Positions 7,160 to 8,806 of a DNA stretch of 8,806 nucleotides are shown here, piece by piece (within the stretch, counting starts at the first letter, position 1; the number at the start of each line of letters is the position of its first letter). A program made the translations under genes and the position numbers. The stretch spans positions 1 through 8,806 of the forward strand of contig CAMFFI010000038.1 of assembly GCA_945949625.1 (NCBI GenBank), read 5' to 3'. This DNA comes from an uncultured bacterium. GTDB lineage: Bacteria; Bacillota; Clostridia; Oscillospirales; Acutalibacteraceae. The notes under the pieces were generated by a model. It saw nothing but the letters and a program-made list of their open reading frames with translations. It ran no database searches and had not been told where the DNA came from.

Positions 7160-7735
7160 TCAATTTATTGTCGTTTTTCCTTCAGAGTGAATTATGTTTA
7201 AAACTTCCTCTGCGGCTTTTTCAGCGTCATCGTTTAAAACCACATACTTGTATCTGTCCTTAAAGGTCATTTCCGTTTTTGCTGTTTCAAGCCTTTGCAG
7301 AATAACGTCCTCAGGCTCTGTTCCTCTGCCCCTTAAACGTCTTTCAAGCTCTTCCATTGAAGGAGGAATAATAAAAATACTGGTACAGTCAGGACATTTT
7401 TCAATTACCTGCAAACCACCCTTTACTTCAATTTCAAGCATTACGTTAAGTCCCTGATTAAGCATATCCTCAACGGCTTTTCTGGGAGTTCCGTAAAGAT
7501 TTTCACAGTAAGGCTCATACTCAAGGAAATCGTCGTTTTTAATCATTTTGTTAAACTCATCTTCGGTAACAAAATAATACTCTCTTCCGTTTTCTTCTCC
7601 GGGACGTGGCGGTCTTGTTGTTGCAGATACTGACAAACGAATAGTATCGTCTCTATCAAGGAGCATTTTCATTATGGTACCCTTGCCAACGCCCGACGCA
7701 CCTGTATAAACTATCAGCTTTCCCTTTTTACTCAT
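7160..7735 (-). CDS. gmk: Gmk, guanylate kinase
   Basis: Gmk phosphorylates GMP (and dGMP) to GDP with ATP, feeding GTP synthesis and influencing (p)ppGpp pools. In 191 residues the P-loop GASGVGKG is at 12-19. The GMP-binding residues follow the yeast enzyme pattern: S37, R41, R44, E47, Y53, E72, Y81 and T83, within SATTRPPRPGE (37-47) and LYGT (80-83). LEIEVKGG at about 101-108 is the post-lid strand, and RLRGRGTE near 133-140 is the lid. The length is slightly short of about 205 but complete. The ATG has GGAGG (7742-7746) 6 bases upstream, inside the end of remA, which it overlaps by 8 bases. The remA-gmk-rpoZ order is standard in Firmicutes. Confidence 0.98.
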   Translation of the reverse strand: MSKKGKLIVYTGASGVGKGTIMKMLLDRDDTIRLSVSATTRPPRPGEENGREYYFVTEDEFNKMIKNDDFLEYEPYCENLYGTPRKAVEDMLNQGLNVMLEIEVKGGLQVIEKCPDCTSIFIIPPSMEELERRLRGRGTEPEDVILQRLETAKTEMTFKDRYKYVVLNDDAEKAAEEVLNIIHSEGKTTIN

Positions 7736-7979
7736 TTTTATCCTCCACCTCTTCTGTTCTGTTTCCTATTGTTTCGGGAGAAATTGCAGAAAGCACAACG
7801 TGGTCGCTGTCCGTTACAAGCACAGCCTTGCATCGTCTTCCGCAGGTAGCGTCAACAAGCATACCGTTAGCCTTTGCATCCTGAACAATTCTTTTAATAG
7901 GAGCAGAGTCAGGAGATACAACGGCTATAATTCTGCTTGATGAAACTAAATTGCCGAAACCTATGTTAATTAATTTCAT
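7728..7979 (-). CDS. remA: RemA, DNA-binding extracellular matrix regulator (DUF370 family)
   Basis: In B. subtilis RemA is a DNA-binding protein that activates biofilm matrix and osmoprotection genes. The 83-residue protein is colinear with it from INIGFGNLVSSSRIIAVVSP (4-23) through SAPIKRIVQDAK (25-36) and VDATCGRR (42-49) to the DSDHVVLS segment (57-64). The basic pair R48-R49 in the GRR motif belongs to the conserved basic surface. Function in this organism is unknown: the family is widespread in Firmicutes that make no Bacillus-type matrix, so its targets may differ. AGGTGA (7984-7989) lies 4 bases before the ATG and overlaps the yicC stop codon, so yicC, remA and gmk form a tightly packed unit. 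Confidence 0.95.
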   Translation of the reverse strand: MKLINIGFGNLVSSSRIIAVVSPDSAPIKRIVQDAKANGMLVDATCGRRCKAVLVTDSDHVVLSAISPETIGNRTEEVEDKNE

Positions 7980-7988
7980 TATATCACC

Positions 7989-8806
7989 TTATTCAATATT
8001 CTGAACCTGTTCTCTTATTTTTTCAATTTCGGATTTAATGTCAACAACCATATGGGCAAGCTCTGCATCCTGAACCTTTGAGCCAATGGTGTTTGCCTCT
8101 CTGTTCATTTCCTGAATGATGAAGTCTATTTTTCTTCCTATGGGTCCGTCTGTATTCATAAACTTATTAAGCTGGTCAAAATGACTTCTTAAGCGTACCG
8201 TTTCCTCTGCAACGGCTACCTTATCGGCAAAAATTGCTACCTCTGTAAGCACTCGCTGTTCGTCAACATTTCTGTCTGCAAGGGTTTCTTCAATTTTTTC
8301 CTTAAGACGTTTTTCGTACTCTGCAACAGTAACAGGCGACCTTTTCTCAATCTTTGACACAATTTCAAGGATTGTTTCTGCTCTGCCCATAATGTCAGCC
8401 TTAAGCTTTTCGCCCTCTGCCTCTCTCATTGAAATAAATGAGTCAAGCGCCGTATCAACAGCCTGCAAAACATCTGCAAGCACCTGCTCTTCATCCTCCG
8501 GAGCTTTGCTTACGGTAAAAATATCGGGATATCTTGCAATTGAAGAAACAGATATATCATCTGCAAGGCCGTAGGTTTTTCCAAGCTCCTTCATAGCGTT
8601 TATGTAGCCTGCGGCAAGCTGATGATTTACGGTAACCTCCGCCTGTGCCTCTTCACTTTCAGTTAAGGACACATACATATCAATTTTGCCTCTTGATACC
8701 TTTTGGGAAATATAGGATTTGAGCTTTTCCTCAAGAAAGCTGTAACCCCTTGTTACTCTGCAGTTAAATTCAAAATAGCGGTGATTTACGCTTTTGATTT
8801 CAACCG
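7989..8806 (-). CDS. yicC: YicC/YloC family RNase-associated protein, 5' end off the right edge
   Basis: The open frame runs to the right edge, and translation of 8804-7989 gives 271 residues beginning VEIKSVNHRYFEF, a hallmark of the YicC N-terminal domain. The ATG at 8678 is therefore internal, and about 20 residues plus the start are missing outside the window. RGKIDMYVSL (39-48 of the visible part) continues that domain. The C-terminal DUF1732-type domain has GRKIDFIIQEMNREANTIGSK and the closing IEKIREQVQNIE. E. coli YicC takes part in decay of the sRNA RyhB and B. subtilis YloC is reported to be an endoribonuclease, so an RNA-cleavage role is likely. It ends in TAA 9 bases before the remA start. 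Confidence 0.95.
   Translation of the reverse strand, partial: VEIKSVNHRYFEFNCRVTRGYSFLEEKLKSYISQKVSRGKIDMYVSLTESEEAQAEVTVNHQLAAGYINAMKELGKTYGLADDISVSSIARYPDIFTVSKAPEDEEQVLADVLQAVDTALDSFISMREAEGEKLKADIMGRAETILEIVSKIEKRSPVTVAEYEKRLKEKIEETLADRNVDEQRVLTEVAIFADKVAVAEETVRLRSHFDQLNKFMNTDGPIGRKIDFIIQEMNREANTIGSKVQDAELAHMVVDIKSEIEKIREQVQNIE

Noticed and set aside
7989..8678. yicC beginning at the ATG at 8678
   Set aside because: The frame stays open to the right edge and the upstream residues (VEIKSVNHRY) are conserved in the family, so this ATG is internal.

Overview
The window is one continuous block of bacterial housekeeping genes, all on the minus strand, with no gene-free stretch longer than about 80 bases. 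Ten protein genes are present. Read in the direction of transcription (right to left) they are: yicC (5' end off the right edge), remA, gmk, rpoZ, priA, def, fmt, a yugP-like membrane zinc peptidase, rsmB and rlmN (3' end off the left edge). This gene order, which includes remA, is the one known from Bacillus and Clostridia, so the source is a Firmicute. The fairly AT-rich sequence, the zinc peptidase between fmt and rsmB, and the style of the proteins suggest an anaerobic Clostridia lineage, perhaps Oscillospiraceae/Ruminococcaceae. That family-level placement is inference.

Right part (about 6876-8806): yicC (RNase-associated protein), remA (DNA-binding regulator), gmk (guanylate kinase) and rpoZ (RNA polymerase omega). 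remA and gmk overlap by 8 bases. An 80-base, very AT-rich gap (14 G/C of 80) separates gmk from rpoZ; it is the largest gap in the window and the only place where I see a possible internal promoter. rpoZ and priA overlap by 11 bases.

Middle (about 3003-6886): priA (replication restart helicase), def (peptide deformylase) and fmt (Met-tRNA formyltransferase). Fmt formylates the initiator Met-tRNA and Def removes the formyl group from new proteins, so the two work on the same cycle. Left part (1-2982): the yugP-like peptidase, then two RNA methyltransferases, rsmB (16S rRNA m5C) and rlmN (23S rRNA/tRNA m2A). rlmN starts two codons after the rsmB stop and in the same reading frame.

The set supports translation, transcription and nucleotide supply and is probably co-transcribed for much of its length. 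I see no mobile element, CRISPR array, RNA gene, defence cassette or convincing terminator, and no previously undescribed system. The points worth a second look are small: the in-frame rsmB/rlmN junction, three non-ATG starts in the distal half, a DEEQ instead of DEEH motif in PriA, and the absence of coaBC from its usual place between rpoZ and priA.
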